DNA of 64,000 nucleotides, from positions 1 through 64,000 of the forward strand of contig NZ_JAUSRB010000004.1 in the NCBI RefSeq assembly GCF_030811595.1, read 5' to 3'. The notes below the pieces were generated by a model that saw only the letters and a list, made by a program, of their open reading frames with translations, had not been told where the DNA came from and did not search any database. The stretch is from Streptosporangium brasiliense (lineage in GTDB: Bacteria > Actinomycetota > Actinomycetes > Streptosporangiales > Streptosporangiaceae). The translations under genes and the position numbers were made by a program. Positions 32,023-39,025 of this stretch are shown piece after piece; the first letter of the stretch is position 1, and each line of letters starts with the position of its first letter.

Positions 32023-32603
32023 CCACTCTCCGGGGCCGAGAGCCGGGAAGCGCAGGGCGGGGATCTCCCCTCCCCTCGCGCAGACCTGGGCCAAAAAAGG
32101 CGGTCTACACGAGGTGAGGGGAGACACGGAACTCTCCGTACGCCGCTTCGCGGTCGCTTGGTTGGTCACTCGTGCCGGACCGGGCATTACCACCGGTCCC
32201 AGGGCGAGATGTTGTGCAGATCTAGTACCCGGCCCCATCTCGATGGGTCGTCATCCGTAGTACGACTGGACTGCCAGCCCCAGAGTGAGCCTGTCTTAGC
32301 GTGCGCTCCCGGCCTCGCGGCGTTCACCCCAGCCCCGGGCCGAGCTCTACCGAAACGGCGGTCGCACCCGAGTACTGAAGCTAGGGAGCCAACCTCTGGC
32401 TGCCTACACATTCAGTAAGACCGTTTACCCCCTCTCGGGGGCTCTCTCTACACCCGGTGGCCAAGCCGGTGGGAGGTTACTCATTCCGCCTTTTCCTCCG
32501 CTGGCGGGACTGCCATCCACCGAGCCTCGTACGAGGGGCAGGGACTGCGCAGGGGCATGTTTCAGAGGGTGCCCACTCCCCAAAGTTGTTCGACGCGGCC
32601 GAA

Positions 32604-32631
32604 GTTACCAGGTATGGCCAGGTATGTACAG
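32604..32631. promoter_or_regulatory. Two overlapping CAGGTATGGCC / CAGGTATG motifs
   Basis: ACCAGGTATGGCCAGGTATGT: two direct half-copies of the GntR-associated word. No gene start is near, so the target may be an unrecognised RNA or the gene at 32773-33015. Confidence 0.4.
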
Positions 32632-32728
32632 CTGTTGCCAGCTGCAAGATCGGGGCAGCCTCGCGAGCGACCGCGGCGCCCGAGCGCATCGGGCCGGCCC
32701 CCGCACGCGGCCGTCCGACAGACATGAC

Positions 32729-32756
32729 AAGGCCCCCACCACTCGGCGGGGGCCTT
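32729..32756 (-). terminator. Terminator of the zinc-finger gene
   Basis: Arms AAGGCCCCC and GGGGGCCTT with a 10-base loop, followed on the minus strand by GTCATG; also usable on the plus strand. Confidence 0.75.
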
Positions 32757-32772
32757 GCCTACGTCTCGGGAT

Positions 32773-33015
32773 CTACCGGCGCCGCTGCGCCTTCCTGTGC
32801 CGCTTCTGGGGCGTCTTTGGCTTCTCCTCTGGGTACGGCTCCAACCCCATGGCTATACGCCGGGCGTTGTGCATCTTGTACCGAAACCTGAAACCGCCTT
32901 GACCGCGTCCACGCGGCTCACGGCACGGTTCGCCGGCCACCGCGGCGCACTTCTGCGCGGTGCAGAACACCGTGCCCCGCTCGTAAGGCTGCTGCGCCAC
33001 TCGTACCGTTCCCAT
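32773..33015 (-). CDS. Small zinc-finger-like protein
   Basis: 80 residues from ATG 33015. CTAQKCAAVAGEPCREPRG then FRYKMHNARRIAMGLEPYP fits the short actinobacterial zinc finger 'C..C.a..GepC......h..R'. The tail is basic (KPKTPQKRHRKAQRRR), so nucleic-acid binding is likely. Own terminator downstream; convergent with none. Confidence 0.65.
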   Translation of the reverse strand: MGTVRVAQQPYERGTVFCTAQKCAAVAGEPCREPRGRGQGGFRFRYKMHNARRIAMGLEPYPEEKPKTPQKRHRKAQRRR

Positions 33016-33084
33016 GCGGCGATTCTAGCTGGAAGATCGCGCCGGAGCCACGGGGAAACCTGCTCACGAATACCGGAATGGTGT

Positions 33085-33103
33085 CCATAGACAGGTATGG
33101 CCA
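33085..33103. promoter_or_regulatory. GntR-type operator copy upstream of an exported protein
   Basis: CCATAGACAGGTATGGCCA, 18 of 19 bases like the GntR-gene copy, 55-75 bases before the start of the membrane protein. A TATAAG box follows 15 bases later. Suggests the GntR protein controls this gene. Confidence 0.55.
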
Positions 33104-33157
33104 GCCACTAACACCTATAAGATGCACATAACATCCACCAAGAACAGCGGAGTACCC

Positions 33158-33715
33158 GTGACGCATCACACCGGATCCCACTACACGCCCGGCTACGGCT
33201 ACCCGCCTGCACCGGTTCCGTCCCGCCCGGGATTCAGCGGCTTGACCGTCGTCCTCGTCGCCTCTGGAACGCTCCTGTCCGGCTGCTTCGGCGGATTCAT
33301 CATCGGCAGCGTGAGCGGATCCACCGCGGCGGCTCCCTCCGAGCGCACGACCCTCCCGCGGGCCAGCAAGGCCGCCGTGCCGACCCACAAGTCCACCCAG
33401 CCCCAGGCGGCCGAAGCCGAGGGCGAGCCGCGCAAGCCTCGCCCTGGCGACTTCCAGCTCTCGGTTAAGACCCTGAAGCAGTCCTGTTTCAGCTCGGCCG
33501 GCTGCCTCATCACCTTTCGAGTGGTGCCGTCCTACCGCGGGCCGGCCCTGGGTGACCAGCAGTACACCGTCACCTACAAGGTCACCGGCGGTAAGGAACC
33601 GAAGATCGGATCGTTCACGATGGTCGGCGCCCAGCTCTCCTACGACCGCCAGGATTTCCTCTCCACCAACTCCTCCGCGGACCGGCTCGCTGCCGAGGTG
33701 ACCGAGGTTCTCTGA
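33158..33715 (+). CDS. Single-pass membrane protein with extracellular domain (moron candidate)
   Basis: About 185 residues from GTG 33158 (ATG 33122 is possible but lies in the CCACCAAGAACA leader word). A cytoplasmic GYGYPPAPVPSRPGF tail, one membrane helix near 30-52 (LTVVLVASGTLLSGCFGGFIIG), a Pro/Ala/Lys linker, then a beta-rich outer domain with two Cys (QSCFSSAGCLITFRVVPSY). The layout is common for actinobacterial surface proteins. Own promoter, operator and terminator indicate expression from the prophage; it may alter the host surface. Confidence 0.7.
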   Translation: MTHHTGSHYTPGYGYPPAPVPSRPGFSGLTVVLVASGTLLSGCFGGFIIGSVSGSTAAAPSERTTLPRASKAAVPTHKSTQPQAAEAEGEPRKPRPGDFQLSVKTLKQSCFSSAGCLITFRVVPSYRGPALGDQQYTVTYKVTGGKEPKIGSFTMVGAQLSYDRQDFLSTNSSADRLAAEVTEVL

Positions 33716-33726
33716 CCCCTGGCAGC

Positions 33727-33763
33727 AGGAAGGCCCCGCACCAAGCTGGTGCGGGGCCTTCCT
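33727..33763. terminator. Bidirectional terminator between convergent genes
   Basis: Arms AGGAAGGCCCCGCACC and GGTGCGGGGCCTTCCT (16 bp perfect, 5-base loop), ends both the plus gene at 33715 and the minus gene at 33773. Confidence 0.9.
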
Positions 33764-33772
33764 CGTTCCTGG

Positions 33773-34333
33773 TCAGATGCGGAAGATCCTCGCGGTGCCG
33801 CGCTGGGCAGAGTAGACCCAGTAGTTGCGGTGGCCGGTTGCCTCTTCGTGGTCGGTCTGCCAGGTGTAGGCGACCTGCTCTTCCTCCGACGCCTCCGACC
33901 GCTCGGGGCAGTGACGACACTCGCTGTAGCAGAACGTCACTACGGCCCGATTGTCGGCCATCTTGTCGACCGGCCGCGCGTGGATCACTTCGCCAGCCGC
34001 GTGCACAAGCTCGCCAGCAGGCTCGGCCCCGGGCTCGGGGGCCGGCGGGGACAAGGTGGCGCCGATGGTGGCGGCGCAGTCGGTGAGGATGGTTTCGGCG
34101 AGCTCCTCCAGGGCAGCCACGTCAGCATGTCGCCACTTGGTGCCGGTCAACCCGGGGAGATCGGCCCGCATGAGGTTTCCCGGGGCGCTTCCGGCCGGGG
34201 CGATGAAGAAGACCGGCGCCTTGCCGACCAGTCCTTCCCGCCGGCCCCGCGGGGTGTTCTTCCACACGATGCGACACCCGGGCTTGGGCAGGCCGTCGAC
34301 CTGGACGGGGCGGCCCTTGTCGTCGGTGATCAC
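33773..34333 (-). CDS. Unknown zinc-motif protein
   Basis: 186 residues, coupled to the upstream gene by ATGA. N-terminal beta domain (GRPVQVDGLPKPGCRIVW, GKAPVFFIAPAG), a middle ADVAALEELAETILTDCAAT helix, and C-terminal CYSECRHCPERSEASEEE followed by TDHEEATGHRNYWVY, a likely Cys/His zinc site. No family recognised. Driven from the operator-promoter at 34.7 kb. Confidence 0.6.
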   Translation of the reverse strand: MITDDKGRPVQVDGLPKPGCRIVWKNTPRGRREGLVGKAPVFFIAPAGSAPGNLMRADLPGLTGTKWRHADVAALEELAETILTDCAATIGATLSPPAPEPGAEPAGELVHAAGEVIHARPVDKMADNRAVVTFCYSECRHCPERSEASEEEQVAYTWQTDHEEATGHRNYWVYSAQRGTARIFRI

Positions 34334-34626
34334 TTCTGGCTCCCGAACAGCTCGCGGCCGTCGTGGACGGTGTAGACGATGCCGCTCAGCGTGAACTGGG
34401 CGTTGATGATCTGGGCCATGGCGTCCCAGGCCCGGCTGTCCATCACCGCGGATCCGCGCCGCTCGGGGAGGTCGACGTACTCGACAAGGACGGCCTTGTC
34501 GGCGTCCAGGAGGGTGCCGATGTAGGGGCAGTGGATCTCCCTCTCGACGGCGTAGAGCAGCCTCAGACGGGCCAAGGCGGCGTCTGCGTCGGTATCGCCG
34601 ACAATGGCTTCAGTGATCTCGTTCAT
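34330..34626 (-). CDS. Small unknown protein under the repeated operator-promoter
   Basis: 98 residues from ATG 34626 after GAAGGGAAATCGGG (leader word). Helical acidic N-terminus (EITEAIVGDTDADAALARLR) and a beta C-terminus with INAQFTLSGIVYTVHDGREL. First gene of a two-gene unit controlled by the 34.69-34.72 kb operator. Confidence 0.65.
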   Translation of the reverse strand: MNEITEAIVGDTDADAALARLRLLYAVEREIHCPYIGTLLDADKAVLVEYVDLPERRGSAVMDSRAWDAMAQIINAQFTLSGIVYTVHDGRELFGSQK

Positions 34627-34689
34627 CCCGATTTCCCTTCGGTGTTGCGTGGTGCGCCGTTCCTGCTGGCGTGCACCAATACTCTCACG

Positions 34690-34720
34690 TTAAGGAATCC
34701 AGCGCAACTCATTCCTCAAA
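34690..34720 (-). promoter_or_regulatory. Operator-promoter 1 (GGAAT-N12-ATTCC)
   Basis: On the minus strand TTGAGGAAT, twelve bases, ATTCCTTAA. TTGCGC inside the dyad can serve as -35; the -10 (AGTATT) is weaker than in other copies. It faces the gene starting at 34626. Confidence 0.75.
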
Positions 34721-34802
34721 GACGCCGTGACCTGGGAAAATGCGGATAATTTATCGATTTCCTAGACAGTGTCAGAGCTACCGCGCCACGCGAGGCGCGG
34801 CA

Positions 34803-34830
34803 AAAGGCCCCGTCGAAAGACGGGGCCTTT
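34803..34830. terminator. Terminator with GAAA tetraloop
   Basis: Arms AAAGGCCCCGTC and GACGGGGCCTTT (12 bp) with a GAAA loop. On the minus strand it ends in TTTTGCC, so it can terminate the leftward ATPase-domain gene. Confidence 0.8.
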
Positions 34831-34899
34831 CTTCGTACGCCGTGGCCCCGGGGAGTCCCGTACCCGGAACGGCTCATCCCAGAGCCACGAACCCTGGTT

Positions 34900-34982
34900 A
34901 CCCTCGGCGGTGGCCGGTCAGGGGAAGCGACCGGAAAAGGCGCACGTTATGGGGATGACACACGCCGCGCACCGCCGAGGGT
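34900..34982. ncRNA. Possible three-way-junction RNA
   Basis: Perfect 13-base arms ACCCTCGGCGGTG and CACCGCCGAGGGT enclose 57 bases that contain an inner CCGGTC/GACCGG stem and a weaker GGCG/CGCC stem, giving a three-way junction with conserved-looking loop AAGGCGCACGTTATGG. No ORF is supported. It lies between the terminator at 34.8 kb and the ATPase-domain gene. The strand and class are unknown. Confidence 0.4.
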
Positions 34983-35050
34983 CCGCCGACCAATCAACCT
35001 GCCTATCCCTCGGGCTCACGGTCACCAACCGGCCGGCGGAGTCTTGTGGG

Positions 35051-35446
35051 TCAGTACATGAACAGGAACCAGACGGTGCGGCCCTTGGCGCCGGCCTCTT
35101 CTCGAACCCCCCAGGCCTCCGACCGATCGCTCAGCAACTTCATGCCTCGGCCGCTCTCGGCGAGCTCGTCGACTTCGAGCACCTGCGGCGCCGACGACTC
35201 CGATCCGTCGTCGCGGACTTCGACGAGCACGTAGTCCGGACCGGTCTCCAGTCCGACGGCGACTTGCCCACCGTTTCCGGAACGCGTGTGGCGAACCGCG
35301 TTGGTAACGAGCTCGGAGACCGCCAGCACGAGGTCATCATGTAACGGGTGTTCGCTGCTGATCAGATCTCGCACCCAGTCGCGCGCCTGGCCGGGGGCCT
35401 GCGTTCCGCCCGGAACCTGGTACTCGGAAAGCAGTCCGATCATCAT
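35051..35446 (-). CDS. HATPase-domain anti-sigma-factor-like kinase
   Basis: 131 residues from ATG 35446 (or 35443). GHKL motifs: LVLAVSELVTNAVRHTRSG (N box), LVEVRDDGS (G1) and SGRGMKLL (G2). These small proteins, often next to Scr1/WhiJ and DUF397 genes in actinomycetes, are of the RsbW/SpoIIAB type. It is divergent from the Scr1 gene at 35655, making a classical trio with the DUF397 genes. Confidence 0.85.
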   Translation of the reverse strand: MMIGLLSEYQVPGGTQAPGQARDWVRDLISSEHPLHDDLVLAVSELVTNAVRHTRSGNGGQVAVGLETGPDYVLVEVRDDGSESSAPQVLEVDELAESGRGMKLLSDRSEAWGVREEAGAKGRTVWFLFMY

Positions 35447-35594
35447 ACTTCGACCCTTTCGCCAGCCCCGATTTCGCTCAATGGTCAGCCCAAGGAGGCC
35501 CCATCCAGGCGAGAGCGCGAACGCCCAACATGCGGTGGAGGACCCGTTACTCTCGATCGTGACGGTTCGACACGCCCATGTAAAGCCGTTCGAT

Positions 35595-35607
35595 CGGAAC
35601 GGTTCGA
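35595..35607. promoter_or_regulatory. CGGAACGGTTCGA motif before the Scr1 gene
   Basis: A 13-base word 48 bases upstream of the Scr1 start that recurs exactly at 36873-36885 upstream of the second DUF397-like gene. Its partly palindromic form (GGAACGGTTC) suggests a regulator binding site, probably for the Scr1 protein. Confidence 0.55.
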
Positions 35608-35654
35608 GTGACTTACGTTCCAAATCCAGGCAAAGGGTGCAGAAGGGGTGCGGT

Positions 35655-36512
35655 ATGGGTGGTAGATCAAGCCCGACCATCGGGCGGCGGCAGCTCGCTG
35701 GAGAACTCCGCAGGCTACGTACGGCAGCCAAGATGACTCGCGAGGATGTAGCCGAGCAGCTCGACTGCGCGCCGGCCACCGTCACGAAGTTCGAGAACGC
35801 AACGGCCGCGGTCAGCGTGGCCACAGTCGCAATGCTCATGGAGATCTACGGCGTCGCCGGCCCCGCTCGCGACGACATGCTGAAGCTTGCCCGCGAGGCC
35901 CGCCAGCGTGGATGGTGGCACCAGTACAGCCGAGCGATCCCAGCATGGTTTTCCGTCTACGTCGGCCTGGAGGAAGCAGCATCGGAGATCAGCTCCTGGC
36001 ACCCCGAAGTGCTTGACGGCCGACTTCAGACCGAAAGCTACATGCGCGCCCTGATCAGCGCCGAGCTGCCAGTCCCCGACGCCTCGGAGATCGACCGCCG
36101 GGTGGCCGTACGACTCAAGCGCCAGGAACGCCTACACGAATCCGAACCGCTCAGCCTCTGGGTCGTCATCGGCGAGGCCGCGCTGCGCCGGCTGGTCGGC
36201 GGCCCCGAAACCATGCGCGAACAGCTCGAACACCTTGTGCAGCAGTCCCTACTGAACAACGTGACCATTCAGGTTCTTCCGTACAAGACCGGCGCCTACC
36301 CCGGCATGCACGGCGGATTTCACCTGCTCCGCTTCCCAGAAGCCACCGGGGACGCCATCGTGTACGTTGAATACCAGCAGGGGTCCATTTACCTGGAGAA
36401 GAAGCCAGACGTGGCCTCCTATGATCGTCTCTTCGACCACCTCGTGGCCAGGGCTCTCGGCCCGGACGAATCCCGTGCCATGATCACGCAGGTGGCCGAG
36501 GAATACTCGTAG
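35655..36512 (+). CDS. Scr1/WhiJ-type helix-turn-helix regulator (DUF5753)
   Basis: 285 residues from ATG 35655 after GAAGGGGTGCGG. Residues 10-65 are an XRE helix-turn-helix (RRLRTAAKMTREDVAEQLDC, then ATVTKFENATAAVSV); residues 85-280 are the DUF5753 partner domain (YVGLEEAASEISSWHPE, RQERLHESEPLSLWVVIGEAAL, LPYKTGAYPGMHGGFHLLRFPE). In Streptomyces such regulators pair with DUF397 proteins and regulate development. Here it heads a DUF397 row in a phage. Confidence 0.9.
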   Translation: MGGRSSPTIGRRQLAGELRRLRTAAKMTREDVAEQLDCAPATVTKFENATAAVSVATVAMLMEIYGVAGPARDDMLKLAREARQRGWWHQYSRAIPAWFSVYVGLEEAASEISSWHPEVLDGRLQTESYMRALISAELPVPDASEIDRRVAVRLKRQERLHESEPLSLWVVIGEAALRRLVGGPETMREQLEHLVQQSLLNNVTIQVLPYKTGAYPGMHGGFHLLRFPEATGDAIVYVEYQQGSIYLEKKPDVASYDRLFDHLVARALGPDESRAMITQVAEEYS

Positions 36513-36541
36513 CACTACCAGCAGAAGGGTGCAGGTGACCT

Positions 36542-36796
36542 ATGGCACCGAAGCAGTGGCGTAAGGGCAGTCTCAGCGGCAACGGCGGCGCGGACTGCGT
36601 CGAAGTGGCGGTCGTTCCCGGCAACGACCCCGAGGTGGCCGAGAACAAGGCCGGTGAGCCCATCGTCTACCTCGTCCGCGACTCCAAGAACCCCGAGGCA
36701 GCCCCGCTGTCGTTCGACAAGCGCGAGTGGGCCGCATTCATCGGCTCGGTGAAGCTCGGCGAGTTCGACCCCGAGGCGGAGCCGGCGACCGTCTGA
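36542..36796 (+). CDS. DUF397-like protein (first of four in a row)
   Basis: 84 residues, 29 bases after the Scr1 gene. QWRKGSLSGNGGADCVEVAVVPG then FDKREWAAFIGSVKLGEFD match DUF397, with an acidic insertion (NDPEVAENKAGEP) in the middle. Likely co-transcribed with the Scr1 gene and its partner protein. Confidence 0.8.
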   Translation: MAPKQWRKGSLSGNGGADCVEVAVVPGNDPEVAENKAGEPIVYLVRDSKNPEAAPLSFDKREWAAFIGSVKLGEFDPEAEPATV

Positions 36797-36806
36797 TCAG
36801 CTCGTT

Positions 36807-36841
36807 GATAGGCCCTCCCCGGGATCCGGGGAGGGCCTATC
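36807..36841 (+). terminator. Terminator after the first DUF397-like gene
   Basis: Arms GATAGGCCCTCCCCGG and CCGGGGAGGGCCTATC (near-perfect) with a 3-base loop. Confidence 0.85.
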
Positions 36842-36872
36842 TATTTGGAACGGAACCTATGTGGGAGATTTC

Positions 36873-36885
36873 CGGAACGGTTCGA
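36873..36885. promoter_or_regulatory. CGGAACGGTTCGA motif before the second DUF397-like gene
   Basis: Second exact copy of the 13-base word. A related GGAACGGAACC lies 20 bases upstream. It precedes a new transcription unit of the DUF397 island. Confidence 0.55.
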
Positions 36886-36974
36886 TCCGAACTTGTTACC
36901 TTGAACGGATAGTCCGTAGTCGCTCGTGGCCGTAGCGTCATGGGCGACCGATCACCAACACGGAGGTGTGCACC

Positions 36975-37193
36975 ATGTCTGCCAGAGAAGCCGAGGTTAC
37001 TGTTGAGGTCGTCCCGGGAGACCACCCGTCCGTCCCCCCTCACAAGCGCGGAACCGACGCGCAGATCTGGCTCGTCATCGTCGGCAATGAGGGGCTGCTG
37101 GCCTTCAACAAGGCCGAATGGACGGCCTTCATCGGCGGCGTCAAGGACGGCGAGTTCGACATCGAAGACGCTGACGAGCTGACGACCGTCTAA
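36975..37193 (+). CDS. Degenerate DUF397-like protein
   Basis: 72 residues from ATG 36975. The C-terminal half LLAFNKAEWTAFIGGVKDGEFD is nearly identical to its upstream neighbour's. The N-terminal WRKSSRS and CVEVA motifs are lost; VTVEVVPGDHPS replaces them. Either a diverged member or a partner-only fragment. Confidence 0.7.
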   Translation: MSAREAEVTVEVVPGDHPSVPPHKRGTDAQIWLVIVGNEGLLAFNKAEWTAFIGGVKDGEFDIEDADELTTV

Positions 37194-37236
37194 CCGCACA
37201 CGTCCGTACACAACCCCATCAGTGAGGAGCAAGACC

Positions 37237-37437
37237 ATGGATCTGACCGGTGCGAAGTGGCGCAAGAGCAGCCGCAGCAACGGCAACGGCGGCGAGTGCG
37301 TCGAAGTGGCCGACAACCTCCCCGGCGTCGTCGGCGTGCGTGACTCCACGGACCCGAGCGGGCCGGCCCTGGCCGTCAGCCGCCCGTCCTGGGGCGCCTT
37401 CATCCGCGCCGCGAAGTCGGGCATGTACGACGCCTGA
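37237..37437 (+). CDS. DUF397 protein
   Basis: 66 residues from ATG 37237 after GAGGAGC. AKWRKSSRSNGNGGECVEVAD then VGVRDSTDPSGPALAVSR and SWGAFIRAAKSGMYDA: a complete DUF397 of usual length. Confidence 0.9.
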   Translation: MDLTGAKWRKSSRSNGNGGECVEVADNLPGVVGVRDSTDPSGPALAVSRPSWGAFIRAAKSGMYDA

Positions 37438-37450
37438 TGACCGATAAGCG

Positions 37451-37483
37451 GAGACCCTCCCCGATGAAGGCGGGGAGGGTCTC
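37451..37483 (+). terminator. Terminator between DUF397 genes
   Basis: Arms GAGACCCTCCCCG and CGGGGAGGGTCTC (13 bp perfect, 7-base loop), between the third and fourth DUF397 genes. Confidence 0.8.
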
Positions 37484-37502
37484 ACAGAGCGAGGATACCC
37501 AC

Positions 37503-37700
37503 ATGCACAAGTACGCTGGCGCCCTCTGGCGCAAGAGCCGGCGCAGCACCAACGGCGGAGACTGCGTCGAAGTGGCGGTCGTTCCCGACGCCGTCGGCCT
37601 CCGGGACTCCACGGACCCGCACGGACCTGTGCTGGACCTCACCCGGGAGCAGTGGCACCGCTTCGCCCGTTCCGTGAAGGCCGGCGAGCACGACGTCTGA
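37503..37700 (+). CDS. DUF397 protein
   Basis: 65 residues from ATG 37503 after GAGGATACC. LWRKSRRSTNGGDCVEVAVVPDAV, LRDSTDPHGPVLDL and WHRFARSVKAGEHD: complete DUF397, the closest relative of the previous copy. Last of the row. Confidence 0.9.
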   Translation: MHKYAGALWRKSRRSTNGGDCVEVAVVPDAVGLRDSTDPHGPVLDLTREQWHRFARSVKAGEHDV

Positions 37701-37719
37701 CCCCGTCTTAAAAGCGGGA

Positions 37720-37756
37720 GACCCCGAGCGAGTGGAATTCCACTCGCTCGGGGTCT
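37720..37756. terminator. Long terminator hairpin between convergent units
   Basis: Arms AGACCCCGAGCGAGTGG and CCACTCGCTCGGGGTCT (17 bp perfect) with a 3-base loop, then TTTTG. Ends the DUF397 row and, on the minus strand, the four-gene operon ending at 37764. Confidence 0.9.
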
Positions 37757-37763
37757 TTTGTTC

Positions 37764-38480
37764 CTACAGTCTCTCCCCGTTCTCCAGCATGCGCCAGACC
37801 GCCTCCAGCTCGGCCGGCGTCTTGGTCGACAGCTCGATCAGCTGGTCAGCATCACGCAGCCGCTGCCAGAGCGGATACGACCGCCGAGCCAGGACCAGGC
37901 GCGGCCTACCCTCATGCCGGCCCATCTCCAGCAGCCACCCGTCCTCACCAACCGGCCGCTCGGCGGCCAGGTAGTAGTACTGAGAGACGGAGTTCCAACC
38001 GACGGTCGCGTCCCAACCGTTCTTCACCACGACCCGCGCCACGGCAGAGACCTCGCCCCACCAGTCCGCGGACACATCGCCCGAGGGAGCCGTCCCCTCC
38101 TCCCCGCGGACCAGCGGCGTGCACCGGCCGTCCTCGTCGATCTCCCACAGCCCCGGGCCGGGAAGGAAGTACTGCCGGTTGTCGGCGGAGAAGGCAACGA
38201 CCAAGCCGAGCTCGTCCTTGATTGCCTGACGGGCCGCGGCCGGCGACGGGATGTGCTGACGCACCCGGGCGATCACCGCTACGCCGAAGTTTCGGATGTC
38301 GCTAAGTTCTTTGTCAGTCAGCTTGGCCGCCTCGGCCACGGTCAGTGCGCCGGCGCCGGCGACCAGCCCGCTAGTCGCCCGATGGCCGATGTTGTCGTGG
38401 CCGAGCAAGTCAGCGAGCTCGCGCGCCACATCCGCTCGGCAGCTGAGGCTCAAGCAACGGGTAACCGTGGTCTCGCTCAC
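37764..38480 (-). CDS. RNA-polymerase alpha-CTD-like domain plus KxGWDxT domain
   Basis: 238 residues from ATG 38480, last of a tightly coupled four-gene operon. Residues 45-75 (LTVAEAAKLTDKELSDIRNF, then GVAVIARVRQHI) resemble the helix-hairpin-helix of bacterial RNA polymerase alpha C-terminal domain. Residues 140-225 (ADWWGEVSAVARVVVKNGWDATVGW) are shared with the neighbour at 38477. The N-terminus has a CLSLSC pair. A transcription-modifying role is inferred, not shown. Confidence 0.6.
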   Translation of the reverse strand: MSETTVTRCLSLSCRADVARELADLLGHDNIGHRATSGLVAGAGALTVAEAAKLTDKELSDIRNFGVAVIARVRQHIPSPAAARQAIKDELGLVVAFSADNRQYFLPGPGLWEIDEDGRCTPLVRGEEGTAPSGDVSADWWGEVSAVARVVVKNGWDATVGWNSVSQYYYLAAERPVGEDGWLLEMGRHEGRPRLVLARRSYPLWQRLRDADQLIELSTKTPAELEAVWRMLENGERL

Positions 38481-39025
38481 TCGCCTGCCTCCAGGTCCAG
38501 GCGCTTCGTGTAGTCCTCGATCGCCGCGTCCAGCTCGTTGCCGGCCAGCTCGACTGAGCCGTCCGGGCCAATCACTGACCGAGGGGTCAAGGTCCCGCTG
38601 TCCAGGCCGGCCCACAGCCGCCCCAGTGCCTCGGCGCGCGTGGCGAAGTCGTCTTCGGTCTCCACTTTGTGGTGTCGGAAGTAGGTGACCGACCACGGCC
38701 CCTTGGCCCTACCCGTCTCGACGACCGCGGCCCCGAGCTTCACCCTCTTCTCCCAGATCTGGGCCAGCCGGTCGGAGTCCTTGCCGGCTAGCCGGATCAT
38801 GTCGTAGGTGCCGGTCGCCTTGATGTACCGGCCGCCGGCCAGGTCGACCAGCCGTTCCTCTACCACCGGGACGTCGTCAACCAGCTCCAGCGCCCAGTTC
38901 CCGCGCTCGCCGCGCAGGTAGCACTTGGACCGGTTGCCCGTGATGGTGACGTCCCAACCGTGCTTGACCAGGGCGTCCGCGATCGGGAAGATGCCCGCCC
39001 ACTCGCTCGTCTCGAAGTCGCTCAC
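38477..39025 (-). CDS. KxGWDxT-domain protein
   Basis: 182 residues, overlapping both neighbours by 4 bases. SEWAGIFPIADALVKHGWDVTI then RGNWALELVDDVPVVEERLV match the C-terminal domain of the adjacent 238-residue protein. The C-terminal third (WSVTYFRHHKVETEDDFATR) is unique. Function unknown; acts with its operon partners. Confidence 0.6.
   Translation of the reverse strand: MSDFETSEWAGIFPIADALVKHGWDVTITGNRSKCYLRGERGNWALELVDDVPVVEERLVDLAGGRYIKATGTYDMIRLAGKDSDRLAQIWEKRVKLGAAVVETGRAKGPWSVTYFRHHKVETEDDFATRAEALGRLWAGLDSGTLTPRSVIGPDGSVELAGNELDAAIEDYTKRLDLEAGE

Larger units (their letters stand above)
31717..32772. other. About 1 kb without a supported gene, including an AT-rich island with TTGATC repeats
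   Basis: No ORF here has convincing protein character. 31876-32022 is strikingly AT-rich with short direct repeats (GTTGACC, TTTTGATCTTG, TTTTGATCGTC, GTTGACCTTG, TTTGATCTT), possibly an origin, Lsr2 nucleation site or promoter cluster. 32100-32460 is GC-rich with several hairpins (CGCCGCTTCGCGG, GACCGGG..CCGGTC, CCCATctcgATGGG), which might be a structured RNA. A CAGGTATGGCCAGG motif lies at 32604. Confidence 0.45.

Noticed and set aside
32457..32891. Plus-strand ORF of 144 codons
   Set aside because: It crosses a terminator and is antisense to the small zinc-finger gene; composition is unlike neighbouring proteins.
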